A stretch of 64,000 nucleotides of DNA from Bacillota bacterium. GTDB lineage: Bacteria; Bacillota; Bacilli; Paenibacillales; NBRC-103111. The position numbers and the translations under genes were made by a program. The notes beneath the pieces were generated by a model, which was not told the DNA's origin, did not search any database, and worked only from the letters and a program-made list of their open reading frames with translations. Below, one piece after another: positions 49,530-57,435 of the stretch (its first letter is position 1; the number at the start of each line of letters is the position of its first letter). The stretch spans positions 153,680-217,679 of the forward strand of contig JAEWGW010000032.1 of the NCBI GenBank assembly GCA_023388055.1, written 5' to 3'.

Positions 49530-50165
49530 ATGCTATCGCAATACAAAACAGTCAGCCAATGGGGCTCCGCTGAGATTGTGATTAAGAAATCCCGGTTTAT
49601 CGGGCAGGCCAAACCGGTGGAATCCGAGGAGGAGGCCATCGCTTTTATTGAAGCTGTGAAGAAGGAGCACTGGAACGCCACTCATAATTGCTCGGCTTAT
49701 ATGGTGGGGGAGCGGGACCAGATCCAGAAGGCATCCGATGACGGCGAACCCAGCGGTACGGCAGGCAAGCCCATCCTGGAGGTTATCCGGCAGCAGGGGC
49801 TGAAGAATGTGGTCGTGGTGGTGACCCGGTATTTTGGAGGAATCCTGCTGGGTGCAGGCGGACTGATCCGGGCGTATACGGACGGGGCGGTAGCGGGTAT
49901 CGCTGCTGCGGGACCTGTCACCAAGAAGCTGCATCAGGATATTCTTGTATCCATTGATTATACGTGGCTGGGCAAGGTGGAGAACGAGCTCCGCAACCGC
50001 GGGACGCTATTGGGGGAAACCCAGTTTACCGATAAGGTAACCCTCATGTGCAGGCCGCTTTCGGAGGAAACGGACCCCTTTGTTTTGTGGATGACGGATT
50101 TGACCCAGGGTCAGGCAGAGATCCGGAAGGGTGAGGCGTCTTACATCGATCATCAAGATAAATAA
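49530..50165 (+). CDS. YigZ/IMPACT family protein
   Basis: A 211-residue two-domain protein. Residues 15-125 are the UPF0029/IMPACT N-domain with EIVIKKSRFIGQA, HWNATHNCSAYMVGE, DDGEPSGTAGKPILEV and VVVVTRYFGGILLGAGGLIRAY. The C-terminal DUF1949 ferredoxin-like domain follows. ATG 49530 (MLSQYKTV) matches the Bacillus YvyE start; a GTG frame beginning 15 bases earlier is not preferred. IMPACT relatives link to translation control, and the bacterial role is unclear. It is 38 bp upstream of a TetR gene. Confidence 0.92.
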   Translation: MLSQYKTVSQWGSAEIVIKKSRFIGQAKPVESEEEAIAFIEAVKKEHWNATHNCSAYMVGERDQIQKASDDGEPSGTAGKPILEVIRQQGLKNVVVVVTRYFGGILLGAGGLIRAYTDGAVAGIAAAGPVTKKLHQDILVSIDYTWLGKVENELRNRGTLLGETQFTDKVTLMCRPLSEETDPFVLWMTDLTQGQAEIRKGEASYIDHQDK

Positions 50166-50203
50166 AAACATAGAAGATCGAGGAGAAAGCAGGTGGAGAG
50201 AGC

Positions 50204-50797
50204 ATGTGTGCAAGAAGAATAGTGGATCAGGAATTGAGCAGAGACAGGATTTTAGAGGAGGCCCGGGTGCTATTTGTAACCAGGGGGTATGACACGCTGA
50301 CCATGCGCAGTATTGCCAAAGCCCTTGGTTACAGCCATGGCGCGTTGTATTACCATTTTCGGGACAAAGCCGAGCTCTTCTATGCGCTGGTAGTGGAGGA
50401 CTTCAACTACCTGCTGTCCCGCCAGAAGGAAATGCTGGATCGGGCCGAGACCTGCGGCATCGAGAACCTGAAGGAAATTATGCTGGAATTTGTCCGTTTC
50501 GGCATGGCCAACCCGCATCATTACGAGATTATGTTCTCCGTCCGGGACGGGGAGCTGCGGAAGTATTCGCGGACCAAGCAGGCCCAATGTATGGAGATGT
50601 TCGCCACGGTAGTGAGAGGTGTATTCTCCAACGGCGAGCTGACTCCGGGCCAGCTGTATTCCATGCCCTGGATCCTGTTTATGTCTCTGCACGGGTTTAT
50701 ATCTTACAGCATTCATTATTATCAGTCGTATGAGGAAGTGGAGAGCCTGGCGATGGAGCATGTGGAATTCCTGTGCCGGAACATATCCGCTGGATAG
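50204..50797 (+). CDS. TetR/AcrR-family transcriptional regulator
   Basis: A 197-residue regulator. The DNA-binding domain is residues 10-60 (RDRILEEARVLFVTRGYDTLTMRSIAKALGYSHGALYYHFRDKAELFYAL). The C-terminal ligand domain is helical and ends YEEVESLAMEHVEFLCRNIS. GTGGAGAG precedes ATG 50204. Target and ligand cannot be inferred: the neighbours are YigZ upstream and a convergent radical-SAM gene beyond the repeat cluster. Confidence 0.92.
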   Translation: MCARRIVDQELSRDRILEEARVLFVTRGYDTLTMRSIAKALGYSHGALYYHFRDKAELFYALVVEDFNYLLSRQKEMLDRAETCGIENLKEIMLEFVRFGMANPHHYEIMFSVRDGELRKYSRTKQAQCMEMFATVVRGVFSNGELTPGQLYSMPWILFMSLHGFISYSIHYYQSYEEVESLAMEHVEFLCRNISAG

Positions 50798-50904
50798 GCG
50801 TATTGGCGCGTCTCCCTGCTTTAGTGATTTAACGGGTTTAAACGTTGTAGTGTTGCTCTGTGAAAGACATTTTCCCGTTTCTGTGCATACCGGGTAAACA
50901 AAAT

Positions 50905-50938
50905 GGCGCCTCGCGTGGAATTCACGCGGGGCGCTTGT
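50905..50938 (+). terminator. Intrinsic terminator
   Basis: GCGCCTCGCGTG (50905) pairs with CACGCGGGGCGC (50923) around GAATT, followed by TTGTTT. Confidence 0.75.
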
Positions 50939-51102
50939 TTGATTTGGTGGAGGGGGCTGGGCGTAACGGACCTCAGGGGCGCGTAGAGTTGAGCGTGCGA
51001 GTGAGCAGTTACTTAGACCCGACCGCCCCGCATCCCGTGCCCTGCATCTGCAGCCCGGACTCCGCACACCGCGCCAGCTGAGTTGGCGGTTAGCGGTGAG
51101 CG

Positions 51103-51285
51103 TAACGGAACTCAGCGACTCTTAGAGCTCAATTTGTGGTTGGTGGCGAATGTAACGGAACTCAGCGCCTCTTAGAAGGGTTCCAGTGGGAGCTTTGCGC
51201 CAATTTTAGTCCCTAAGTGTCGCTGAGTTCCGTTAGAATCGGAAACGGAGGCAAAATCGCCTGTAAGGGCCTCTGAGTTCCGTTA
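51103..51285. repeat. Phased inverted-repeat cluster B (best conserved)
   Basis: A 23-bp motif (TAACGGAACTCAGCG, then CTCTTAG) occurs forward at 51103 and 51153 and reversed at 51213 and 51263; spacings are 50, 60 and 50 bp, identical to cluster A. A degenerate forward copy lies at 50963. Inner copies match at about 21 of 23 positions. It sits between convergent tetR and radical-SAM genes; nothing coding is seen in 50798-51370. Confidence 0.88.
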
Positions 51286-51370
51286 GAGCAGGACGGCGGT
51301 TCAGGAGGTAGTGTATCTCGAGCGGGAGGGTGGCTTCTTGGCATCCTGTTCACCCTGCCTGCCGCTTGGT

Positions 51371-52570
51371 TTACTGCTTCACCAGCTCCCGCCAGGCTGG
51401 CGGGATATAGGCGCAGGCGGGATCGCTGCCCATATAATCGCCGGTGGCGGTGTAGGCCCGCGCCCGGGAGCCGCCGCACATGCGGCTGTAATCGCAGACG
51501 CCGCATTTGCCGGTATACAGCTCCGGCGAGCGGATGGAGGTGAAAACCGGATGAGTCCGGTACACGTCGGACAGCTTCTCCTCCCGCACATTGCCGCAGA
51601 CCAGAGGGAGAAAGCCGCTGGGCGAAATCTCCCCCGTATGGGAGATGAAGACGAAGCCGCTGCCGTCGGTGACGCCACGGGGCGCGCGCATGGCAGCTTT
51701 GCCGTCGCCGGCCCCGAAGGGGCCGCCCATGCCGTGCGGATGCCCGGCGGGATGCCCCGCTGCCGCAGCTAAGGGGTGTTTGCCGGTGGCAGTGGCCAGC
51801 TCCGGCACCCCCAGCATCCGCCCGGCCACCTCGCCGGGCGTTTGCCCTGCTGCCTTGGCCCGCTGGTCCAGGACCCGGCGGTAGAAGGGAGCGGCGGTGG
51901 TTTTGACGCCGAAGGGCACCCGTTCGCCCAGCTCCGCCAGCCAATGCAGAATCTCCTCGCCCTCCTCGGGCGAGATCATGTCATCATCCTTGCCTCTGCC
52001 CGTAGGCACCAGGAAGAACACGCTCCACATGACCACTCCCATCTCCGTCAGCAGGTTGGCGATATGGGGCAGGTCATGCTTGTTATGTACACAAACGGTC
52101 GTATTGATCTGCAGAGGCATACCTAGCTCCCGCAGATACGCGAGCGAGCGCATGGTCAGGTCGAAGGAGCCGGAGGTGCCCCGGAACCGGTCATGGATGG
52201 CGGCATTGGAGCCGTCCAGACTGAAGGCCCATCGGTCCAGCCCGATCTCCGTCGCCTTCTTCATGGAGTCGACGGTCACCCGTGGGGTGGCGCTGGGGGT
52301 CATGGACACTCGAAGCCCGATGCTTTTGCCGTAGGCGGCCAGCTCGAACAAGTCCTCCCGGATCAAGGGGTCGCCCCCGGTAAATACGAATATTGGCGAG
52401 TCCATACTCTGGATTTCGTCCAGCAGGCGTTTGCCCTCCTCGGTGGACAGCTCATCCGGATGGCGGCGGTGCTGCGCTTCGGCCCGGCAGTGCACACAAT
52501 GAAGGGCGCAGGCCCGGGTTATTTCCCACACGACAATAAATGGATTACGGTTGAAATCGACAGGCATCAT
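51371..52570 (-). CDS. Radical SAM/SPASM protein (TIGR04053-like)
   Basis: A 399-residue radical-SAM enzyme. The 4Fe-4S motif is ACALHCVHCRA near residue 22. VFTGGDPLIREDL and FSLDGSNAAIHDRFRG follow. The C-terminal SPASM region has CGNVREEKLSDVYRTHPVF and CGVCDYSRMCGGSRARAYTATGD with auxiliary-cluster cysteines. Residues about 262-300 are a His/Gly/Ala-rich insertion (HPLAAAAGHPAGHPHGMGG) that I do not know from relatives. ATG 52570 has AAGGGGG eight bases upstream; an 18-residue upstream extension is rejected. Divergent from a second radical-SAM gene at 52767. Members of this group sit near heme/anaerobic genes; the reaction is not known. Confidence 0.88.
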   Translation of the reverse strand: MMPVDFNRNPFIVVWEITRACALHCVHCRAEAQHRRHPDELSTEEGKRLLDEIQSMDSPIFVFTGGDPLIREDLFELAAYGKSIGLRVSMTPSATPRVTVDSMKKATEIGLDRWAFSLDGSNAAIHDRFRGTSGSFDLTMRSLAYLRELGMPLQINTTVCVHNKHDLPHIANLLTEMGVVMWSVFFLVPTGRGKDDDMISPEEGEEILHWLAELGERVPFGVKTTAAPFYRRVLDQRAKAAGQTPGEVAGRMLGVPELATATGKHPLAAAAGHPAGHPHGMGGPFGAGDGKAAMRAPRGVTDGSGFVFISHTGEISPSGFLPLVCGNVREEKLSDVYRTHPVFTSIRSPELYTGKCGVCDYSRMCGGSRARAYTATGDYMGSDPACAYIPPAWRELVKQ

Positions 52571-52766
52571 ACCCGTATCCCCCTTGGTTAATGTTGCATA
52601 AACATCCTTTACCAGTCTAACCATATCAAATCCGAAATCATTCCATTATGATAATAATCACAGAGTTTGTCCGGTCCATTCGTTTACAATTTAGACAATA
52701 TTGCCATCGGCATAGTGTGGGCCCATTTAGGGAACACAAGTAGGATGAATGAAAGGGGAGACAGCC
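52571..52766. promoter_or_regulatory. Shared divergent promoter region of two radical-SAM genes
   Basis: A 196-bp AT-rich gap. ATTATGATAATAATCA near 52645 resembles part of a Fur/PerR-type box but is not a full 7-1-7 match. No protein is seen here. Confidence 0.35.
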
Positions 52767-53945
52767 ATGTTAGCCGTTTCACATCTCCTTGCGGACGTGG
52801 AATCCTACGGCGACCAGCTCCGGTATTCAGAGGGGTCGCGGGGCCACCGTACGGGCACCCATTCGGGGGCAGGTCCTGTTGTCGTGTGGAGCGTAACCCG
52901 TTCCTGCAACTTGAAGTGTATGCATTGTTATGCCAATTCCGAGAATAAAAAGTACGAAGGAGAGCTGGATACCCAAGAAGCACTCCGGCTGATCGATGAG
53001 ATGGCAGAGATGAAGGTTCCCGTCATCCTGTTTTCCGGCGGGGAGCCGCTGGCGCGGCCGGATATTTTCCAGCTGGCGGAATATGCCATCGGCAAGGGCA
53101 TCCGCATCACCTTTTCCACCAACGGCACCTTGATTGATGAAGCCGCTGCCCGCCGGATCAAGGAGCTGGGTGTGGGGTATGTGGGCATCAGCCTGGACGG
53201 CATCGGTGAGGTTCATGATTATTTCCGCAACCGGACCGGAGCCTTCGAGCTGGCTATGCGGGGAGTGCGCAACTGCATCAGCCAGGGACAAAAGGTAGGC
53301 TTACGCTTCACTATGAACCGCCATAACATCGCCCAGCTGCCGCTGATCTTCGAGCTGATGGAGAAGGAGGGTATCCAGCGGGCCTGCTTCTACCACATGG
53401 TATATACCGGCCGGGGTTCACTATCCGACGATATCTCCCACGAGGAAACCCGGGCGGCGCTGGATTATATCTTCGAGAAGGCCCGGGATTTCAACCGCCG
53501 CGGCCTCCATAAGGAGCTTCTGACCGTCGATAACCACGCCGATGCGGTGTACCTGTATATGAAGGCGCTGGAGCTCAATGAGGAGCGTGCCGCGGACATT
53601 CTGCGCAAGCTTCGGATGAACGGGGGCAACCGGACAGGCATCGCTATCTGCAACATTGACCACCAAGGCAATGTCCATCCTGACCAGTTTACGCCGGATA
53701 TAACCTTCGGGAATGTGAAGCAGGAGGCCTTCCGGGACATCTGGTTCGGCTCCCACCCGGTGCTGACCGGGCTTCGTGACCGGAAGCCTCTGCTTTCCGG
53801 GCGCTGCGGCAGCTGCCGGTACCTGGACATCTGCAACGGCAACTTCCGTTCCCGCTCCTTAGCCGTGCACGGAGACCTGTGGGCGGATGATCCGGCCTGT
53901 TTCCTCCGTGACGAAGAGATCAGGCAGGAGCTGGCCGTCCGGTAA
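52767..53945 (+). CDS. Radical SAM/SPASM protein, AhbD/NirJ-like
   Basis: A 392-residue enzyme with the radical-SAM motif CNLKCMHCYA. VILFSGGEPLARPDIFQLAEYA, TFSTNGTLI, GISLDGIGEVHDYFRNRTGAFE and FYHMVYTGRGS follow. A SPASM tail (CNIDHQGNVHPDQF, CGSCRYLDICNGNFRSRSLAVHGD) is present. The pattern is closest to the AhbD/NirJ group, which acts on heme side chains (recollection). Heme synthesis genes are not in the window, so a peptide substrate cannot be excluded. AAGGGGAG lies six bases before ATG 52767; the earlier ATG 52749 overlaps it. Confidence 0.87.
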   Translation: MLAVSHLLADVESYGDQLRYSEGSRGHRTGTHSGAGPVVVWSVTRSCNLKCMHCYANSENKKYEGELDTQEALRLIDEMAEMKVPVILFSGGEPLARPDIFQLAEYAIGKGIRITFSTNGTLIDEAAARRIKELGVGYVGISLDGIGEVHDYFRNRTGAFELAMRGVRNCISQGQKVGLRFTMNRHNIAQLPLIFELMEKEGIQRACFYHMVYTGRGSLSDDISHEETRAALDYIFEKARDFNRRGLHKELLTVDNHADAVYLYMKALELNEERAADILRKLRMNGGNRTGIAICNIDHQGNVHPDQFTPDITFGNVKQEAFRDIWFGSHPVLTGLRDRKPLLSGRCGSCRYLDICNGNFRSRSLAVHGDLWADDPACFLRDEEIRQELAVR

Positions 53946-53954
53946 AAGAGCAAT

Positions 53955-54119
53955 TAGGCCGTGTCTGAAAACTCGTTGAGGGCATCTTTCATCGCCTTTT
54001 CGTCCCGAGCTAGCGTTACTTTTCCTTGACGTACCCCCGGTACGCCTGCACAAAAGTGCCTTGCCATGAACGAAAATTCGTTAAAATCTGCTCCCCTCGG
54101 AGTTTTCAGACACGCCCTA
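53955..54119. mobile_element. MITE-like element, 165 bp
   Basis: TAGGCCGTGTCTGAAAACTCG at the left end and its near-perfect inverse at the right end (TAG followed by GGCGTGTCTGAAAACTC on the minus strand) form terminal inverted repeats of about 20 bp. It has no coding capacity. The flanks TTAG and CTAG suggest a short target duplication. It is inserted between the radical-SAM gene stop and that gene's terminator. Confidence 0.7.
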
Positions 54120-54181
54120 GCGCATTTCCCTTGCGGCATATTTGCAGAGGAACAGATATACATTATAGGGATCTCAAACAA

Positions 54182-54219
54182 GCACCGGGAGAGCGGAATA
54201 GCCTCTTCCGGTGTTTTTT
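54182..54219 (+). terminator. Intrinsic terminator, displaced from the radical-SAM gene
   Basis: CACCGGGAGAG (54183) pairs with CTCTTCCGGTG (54203), followed by six T. It lies 237 bp after the gene because of the MITE insertion. Confidence 0.8.
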
Positions 54220-54280
54220 GCACACAGGCATGATACAATAAATAAAACAATCCCGAAAAAATCGCAAAGGACGGTAGACC

Positions 54281-54511
54281 ATGGACGTGTCCCGCAATAC
54301 TGAGGAATCCATTGCCCATATGATTGAGGCTATCAAAACCAAGCTGCGGGTAGCCAGCGGCGCGGCCATCCGGCCGGAGTTTTTTGACGAGAGCAAATAT
54401 GAGGATCTGCAGGATATCTACGAGCTGGTTTCCGGCAAGGAGCGGTTCAGCGTAAGCGAGATTGACGCCATCGTCTCCGAGCTGGGCAAGCTGCGCAAGC
54501 CGCAGGCGTAA
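54281..54511 (+). CDS. DUF1128/UPF0435 family protein
   Basis: A 76-residue helical protein matching the YfkK family: an N-terminal helix IAHMIEAIKTKLRVAS, then GAAIRPEFFDESKYEDLQDIYELV and FSVSEIDAIVSELGKLRK. No signal peptide. GGACGGTAG precedes ATG 54281. Function of the family is unknown; it is common in Bacilli. The next gene begins 20 bp downstream and is probably cotranscribed. Confidence 0.88.
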   Translation: MDVSRNTEESIAHMIEAIKTKLRVASGAAIRPEFFDESKYEDLQDIYELVSGKERFSVSEIDAIVSELGKLRKPQA

Positions 54512-54531
54512 CCCAAGGAGGCAACGGACAG

Positions 54532-54846
54532 ATGGATACGATGTTTAAATTAGGGCGCAAGGTGACCTTTCCCAAGGAATGGCTGGATATGAAGCTGGGT
54601 ATCCATGATGAGGGGTTTTACGACGAGGAGCGGTTTATTGTCATCGCCCAGCAGCGGTATGCGCTCCGGGGCCGTTCCCGTTCGGAGGAGGGCTCCTGGG
54701 ATTACAATGAGGTGTTCGAGGTGACCCGCGACCAGGTGACGGCATATCATATCACCACGGATTATCAGGATTTAATGGCGAAGGACCTGGAGGAGCGAGA
54801 GGCCCGGGGCGAATACATCGAGAAGGAAGACAAGCCGGAGGAATAA
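54532..54846 (+). CDS. Hypothetical soluble protein
   Basis: A 104-residue acidic protein with no membrane segment. Strand-rich N-terminal two thirds (VTFPKEWLDMKLGIHDEGFYDEERFIVIAQQRYAL; YNEVFEVTRDQVTAYHITTDY) are followed by a charged helix (DLEEREARGEYIEKEDK). AAGGAGG lies just before ATG 54532. Likely an operon partner of the DUF1128 gene. I do not recognise the family. Confidence 0.78.
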   Translation: MDTMFKLGRKVTFPKEWLDMKLGIHDEGFYDEERFIVIAQQRYALRGRSRSEEGSWDYNEVFEVTRDQVTAYHITTDYQDLMAKDLEEREARGEYIEKEDKPEE

Positions 54847-54865
54847 ACGGCCGCAGGCAAAAGTG

Positions 54866-54907
54866 AAGGACCGGAGGATGGAAGCTCATCCCTGCCGGTC
54901 CTTTTTT
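54866..54907. terminator. Intrinsic terminator
   Basis: AAGGACCGG (54866) pairs with CCGGTCCTT (54895) with a 20-base loop and a T-run. It could also serve the convergent pseudouridine synthase gene. Confidence 0.8.
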
Positions 54908-54916
54908 GTCATCCTG

Positions 54917-55801
54917 TTATACCTGCTCGGAGCGTTTGTAGAAGGCCTTGGGCACCTTGGTTGCATAACGCATGGCCTCTCCCGTTATCGGGTGGGTGAA
55001 GGCGATGGACTGGGCGTGCAGGCCCAGGCGTCCCAGGGGATTTTGGCGGGAGCCATACTTCTTGTCCCCGGCAATGGGGTGGCCCAGCTCCTCCATATGA
55101 ACGCGGATCTGGTTCTTTCGTCCGGTCTCGAGCTCCAGCTCCAGGAGGCTGTATTCGGCATTCTGCTGAAGCAGCTTATAGCGGGTGACCGCCTTTTGGC
55201 CGTCGTTGGGATGAGGGCTGGAGTACATCTTCAGGGTTTTGCTCTCCTTAAGCCAAGAGGTGATGACCCCTTCGGGCTGCCGCACCTTGCCCTCCACCAG
55301 CGCCACATAGATACGCGCCTCCACGGCGTCCTGCCAGTTGGCTTGCAGGGTTTCCTTGGCCTTCTCGGTTTTGGCGAAGATCATTACCCCGGAGGTATCC
55401 CGGTCCAGCCGGTGGACCACAAAAATCCGGTTGCGCGGATTGGTGCGCCGGACATAATCCGTCAGCATGGCGTAGGCGGTAAGCTGCTGCTCCTTGTCGG
55501 AGGCGATGGAGAGAAGTCCCGCTTCTTTCTCCACGACCAGGAGATGGTCGTCCTCGAACAGGATGGAAACACCCTGGAGAATCTCCTCCTCGAAGGATTT
55601 GGTCCAGGAAACCGTAACCTTCTGCCCGGGCACAAGCGGATGGTTGTGCTTGGTGGTGCGTTTGCCCCCTACATAGACCTGGCCTCTGGCGAGTATGGAT
55701 TTCACATGATTTCTTCCTTTGCCCGGCATGCTGCGGATCAGGAAGGGGAGCAGTTCTTCTTGCTCCGTGGCGGTGAAGATCGTTTCATTGGACTTGCTCA
55801 A
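54917..55801 (-). CDS. RluA-family pseudouridine synthase with S4 domain
   Basis: A 294-residue RNA pseudouridine synthase. The N-terminal S4-like segment is VKSILARGQVYVGGKRTTKHNHPLVPGQKV. The catalytic motif VHRLDRDTSGVMIF carries the active aspartate, followed by ARIYVALVEG and LLELELETGRKNQIRVHMEELGHPIAGD. It modifies rRNA or tRNA; the exact uridine cannot be assigned. It is monocistronic and convergent with the DUF1128 pair. Confidence 0.92.
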   Translation of the reverse strand: MSKSNETIFTATEQEELLPFLIRSMPGKGRNHVKSILARGQVYVGGKRTTKHNHPLVPGQKVTVSWTKSFEEEILQGVSILFEDDHLLVVEKEAGLLSIASDKEQQLTAYAMLTDYVRRTNPRNRIFVVHRLDRDTSGVMIFAKTEKAKETLQANWQDAVEARIYVALVEGKVRQPEGVITSWLKESKTLKMYSSPHPNDGQKAVTRYKLLQQNAEYSLLELELETGRKNQIRVHMEELGHPIAGDKKYGSRQNPLGRLGLHAQSIAFTHPITGEAMRYATKVPKAFYKRSEQV

Positions 55802-55978
55802 GACAATCCCTCATTTTCTATAAAAATGCTCGAATTCTGATAGCGCCGAAATGTATAAAACAGACTCCGTATGGGCATTTTACCATATACGGCATCAGTG
55901 TTCATCATCCGTTGATGTTTGCAGTGTACCATGGAAACGGGTTGAAGACCAAATCATGCCTTAAAGGAGGCGAATGTC

Positions 55979-56155
55979 TTGTTATTGTACCGTATGACCA
56001 AGCTGGTGGAGGACCATTCCCGGTTGAAGCAGGATTTTACTGATCCCTTCGGAGAGTTAATGGAAATGGCCCGGGCGCGGGAGCAAATGGAGCTGTCCCT
56101 GCGCGGAGTGGCGGAGGAGGACTGCTCGGATTGGGGCAGGCACGCGACCTATTGA
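55979..56155 (+). CDS. Small hypothetical protein (58 residues)
   Basis: TTG 55979 with AAAGGAGG eight bases upstream, ending TGA at 56153. The product begins MLLYRMTKLVEDH and is helical and charged (FGELMEMARAREQMELSLRGVAEEDCSDW). An overlapping ATG at 55973 stops after seven codons, so TTG is the only productive start. Codon use is GC-rich and gene-like. It lies between divergent neighbours and before a bidirectional terminator. No family recognised. Confidence 0.6.
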   Translation: MLLYRMTKLVEDHSRLKQDFTDPFGELMEMARAREQMELSLRGVAEEDCSDWGRHATY

Positions 56156-56217
56156 ACCGAGTATGTATCCTGCACTCCCGTTATCCTGCCGGAGCTTGTG
56201 TACACAACATTTTGGCA

Positions 56218-56290
56218 TCAAAAAAGGCTGTCCATCGGTAAAAATCCTGTTGTCTGTCAGGATTTTCGCACCGGAGGACAGCCTTTTTTC
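56218..56290. terminator. Bidirectional terminator with nested hairpin
   Basis: AAAAAAGGCTGTCC pairs with GGACAGCCTTTTTT, enclosing an inner AAAATCCTG/CAGGATTTT hairpin. It serves the small rightward gene and leftward cysK. Confidence 0.88.
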
Positions 56291-56317
56291 GGATGAGGGC
56301 GGATTTGCAATTTTGAT

Positions 56318-57253
56318 CTAATCGAACAAACCCGGGACGGACAGATACCGTTCGCCGGAGTCGGGCAGCAGGGCAACGATGGTCTTCCCTCTGGACTCCG
56401 GACGGGCTGCCACAACGGCAGCCGCCCATACCGCGGCCCCGGAGGAAATGCCAATCAGGAGACCCTCGCGCCGCCCCAGCTCCCGTGTGGTTTCGTAGGC
56501 GTCCACAGACTTGACGGCGATAATCTCGTCGTAGACGCTCCGGTTCAGCACCTTGGGAATAAAGCCTGCACCGATGCCCTGAATCCGGTTGGGACCTGGC
56601 CGCCCGCCTGACAGAACGGGAGAGTCCTGGGGCTCCACGGCAATGATGCGGATGGCGGGATTTTTCTTCTTCAGCGTTTCGCCCACTCCGGTGATGGTGC
56701 CGCCTGAGCCAACTCCCGCCACGAAAATATCCACCTTGCCGTCTGTGTCCGCCCAAATTTCCTCGGCTGTGGTGCTGCGGTGGGCCTCCGGGTTAGCCGG
56801 ATTATCGAATTGCTGAAGGATCACCGAGCCGGGTATGGCATCGGCCAGATCCTTGGCCCGGCGGATGGCCCCGCCCATACTCTCCGCACCCGGAGTGAGC
56901 ACCAGCTCTGCCCCCAGGGCCTGGAGCAGGTTCTGCCGTTCGACGCTCATGGTCTCCGGCATGGTCAGAATCAGCCGGTAGCCCTTGGCTGCGGCGACGA
57001 AGGCCAGGGCGATGCCGGTATTGCCGCTGGTGGGTTCGATGATAGTGCCGCCGGGGTGCAGCACACCCCGATTCTCCGCATCCTGAATCATGGCATAGCC
57101 GATCCGGTCCTTGACGCTGCCTGCGGGGTTGAAATATTCCAGCTTAGCCAGGAGCCGAGTATCCGAAAGGCCGCGGCTTTCTGCATATTTTCCCAGCTTC
57201 AGAAGCGGGGTGTTTCCGATCAGGTCCGTCAGGCATTCCGCAATTCGTTCCAT
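56318..57253 (-). CDS. cysK: Cysteine synthase A (O-acetylserine sulfhydrylase)
   Basis: A 311-residue PLP enzyme that makes cysteine from O-acetylserine and sulfide. Lys48 in NPAGSVKDRIG binds PLP. TSGNTGIALAFVAAAKGY binds the substrate carboxylate, and GVGSGGTITGVGE the phosphate. GGAGG is five bases before ATG 57253, so the five upstream codons are dropped. A consensus promoter lies at 57301-57329. No second cys gene is adjacent. Confidence 0.96.
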   Translation of the reverse strand: MERIAECLTDLIGNTPLLKLGKYAESRGLSDTRLLAKLEYFNPAGSVKDRIGYAMIQDAENRGVLHPGGTIIEPTSGNTGIALAFVAAAKGYRLILTMPETMSVERQNLLQALGAELVLTPGAESMGGAIRRAKDLADAIPGSVILQQFDNPANPEAHRSTTAEEIWADTDGKVDIFVAGVGSGGTITGVGETLKKKNPAIRIIAVEPQDSPVLSGGRPGPNRIQGIGAGFIPKVLNRSVYDEIIAVKSVDAYETTRELGRREGLLIGISSGAAVWAAAVVAARPESRGKTIVALLPDSGERYLSVPGLFD

Positions 57254-57300
57254 AGCGACCTCCTGCATTCTAATATAAATCCGATTAGTTTACTGCGTTT

Positions 57301-57329
57301 ATTTTACTTTTTTTGAGGGTTTCTGTCAA
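57301..57329 (-). promoter_or_regulatory. Sigma-A promoter of cysK
   Basis: On the minus strand TTGACA (57329-57324), 17 bp, TAAAAT (57306-57301). It is followed by about 47 bp of leader to the ATG. Confidence 0.75.
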
Positions 57330-57435
57330 TCGGGTTAAAAGTCGGAGTGAGTGAGCTTAACAGGGCAAATTTTGCTTTTGGTGGCAGTCTCTATGTATGA
57401 TAGAAGCATCTTATACGAATAGAGGCTTGATTCCC

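Noticed and set aside
57254..57300. T-box or S-box riboswitch before cysK
   Set aside because: The leader is only about 50 bases after the promoter, far too short for either riboswitch.
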